A stretch of 40,777 nucleotides of DNA. Source: an uncultured Gemmiger sp. GTDB taxonomy: Bacteria > Bacillota > Clostridia > Oscillospirales > Ruminococcaceae. The stretch lies in assembly GCA_947629015.1 (NCBI GenBank), contig CANRCB010000017.1, positions 1 to 40,777 on the forward strand. Direction: 5' to 3'. Made by a program: the position numbers and the translations under genes. The notes under the pieces were generated by a model that was given only the letters and a program-made list of their open reading frames with translations, had not been told where the DNA came from and ran no database searches. This document shows positions 40,419 to 40,777 of the stretch, in pieces. The number at the start of each line of letters is the position of its first letter. The first letter of the stretch is position 1.

Positions 40419-40447
40419 TTGCCTTGGCGGCGCGGGTGTGTTATACT
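40419..40447 (+). promoter_or_regulatory. Sigma-A promoter of prmA
   Basis: TTGCCT (40419-40424), 17-nt spacer, TATACT (40442-40447). It is back to back with the spoVAC promoter, with only one base between the two -35 elements. Confidence 0.7.
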
Positions 40448-40478
40448 TGGGAAAAAGCAGGACTGTGGAGGGTTTTGT

Positions 40479-40777
40479 ATGGAATGGACCGACATCAGCG
40501 TCACGGTCGCCAAGCGCGACGCCGACACCGCCGAGGCCATCGCCACGATGGCCGCGGGCGGCGGCATCTACATCGAGGATTACAGCGACCTGGAGGAGCA
40601 GGCGTGGCAGATCGCCCACGTGGATCTCATCGAGCAGGAATTGCTGGACAAGCCGCGCGACGTGGTGACGGTGCATATGTACCTTGCCCCCGACGAGGAC
40701 CCCGCCGAGGTGCTGGCGCTGTTCCGGGCGCGGCTGGACGATGCCGGCATCGCCTACACCCTGAACACCGCCGGCGT
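40479..40777 (+). CDS. prmA: Ribosomal protein L11 methyltransferase (5' part)
   Basis: The first 99 codons, cut by the window end. The N-terminus MEWTDISVTVAKRDADTAEA and the segment GGGIYIEDYSDLEEQAW are typical of Clostridia PrmA, which trimethylates ribosomal protein L11. The Rossmann methyltransferase domain lies beyond the window, so the call rests on the N-terminal domain alone. GGAGG is at proper distance from the ATG. Confidence 0.85.
   Translation, partial: MEWTDISVTVAKRDADTAEAIATMAAGGGIYIEDYSDLEEQAWQIAHVDLIEQELLDKPRDVVTVHMYLAPDEDPAEVLALFRARLDDAGIAYTLNTAG

Overview
The window is a high-GC Gram-positive, strictly anaerobic-type genome segment. It most resembles an Oscillospiraceae/Ruminococcaceae gut bacterium (Faecalibacterium/Subdoligranulum-like relatives). 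The reasons are: the oxygen-sensitive NrdD/NrdG ribonucleotide reductase with NrdR boxes; a class II aldolase; DUF4214 surface proteins; Firmicute-type genes (SpoVAC, SpoIID, ThiI beside a cysteine desulfurase, HisZ); sigma-A promoters with 17-nt spacers; and GGAGG-type ribosome binding sites. This placement is inference from gene content, with no database search.

Layout. (1) 1-4609: the tail of an unknown gene and its terminator, then a hybrid sensor histidine kinase (two receiver domains) overlapping a solute-binding lipoprotein, preceded by two perfect 24-bp repeats. (2) 13456 down to 4682, minus strand: a histidine operon in the order hisZG (fused), hisD, RAYT transposase, REP array, hisC, hisH, hisA, hisF, small membrane protein, hisIE, PHP histinol-phosphatase. 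hisB is absent. (3) 13596-17388: a small anchored acidic protein, then divergent nrdG and nrdD with NrdR boxes on both sides. (4) 17564-21465: sbcD-sbcC. (5) 21466-29192: two REPINs, a PF11449-like ten-TM permease, a 1236-aa protein ending in a degenerate P-type ATPase, a TrmH-family rRNA methyltransferase, and fba, followed by another REPIN. (6) 39176 down to 29193, minus strand: apparent operon cysteine desulfurase, thiI, cinA, a four-part fusion protein and a secreted DUF4214 protein. (7) 39177-40777: a REP- and hairpin-rich intergenic region, spoVAC behind a sigma-G-like promoter, and the start of prmA.

Three things stand out. First, the 1113-aa protein at 32083-35424 carries a degenerate copy of the CinA KH and C-terminal domains, a membrane segment, a class-B sortase-like domain without visible catalytic His or Cys, and a SpoIID domain. 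It sits directly downstream of the intact cinA that its N-terminus resembles. Second, a RAYT (REP-associated tyrosine transposase) has entered the his operon by overlapping the hisD stop codon. It is followed by five REP units with compensatory stem changes and has REP units in frame inside its own coding sequence. Related GTAG-headed REPs and about 79-bp REPINs are scattered over the window. Third, the 1236-aa membrane protein keeps P-type ATPase architecture but lacks the phosphorylation and hinge motifs.

Gene starts were adjusted from the longest open frames using family alignments remembered from general knowledge, ribosome binding sites and gene overlaps. All family assignments are from motif reading only.
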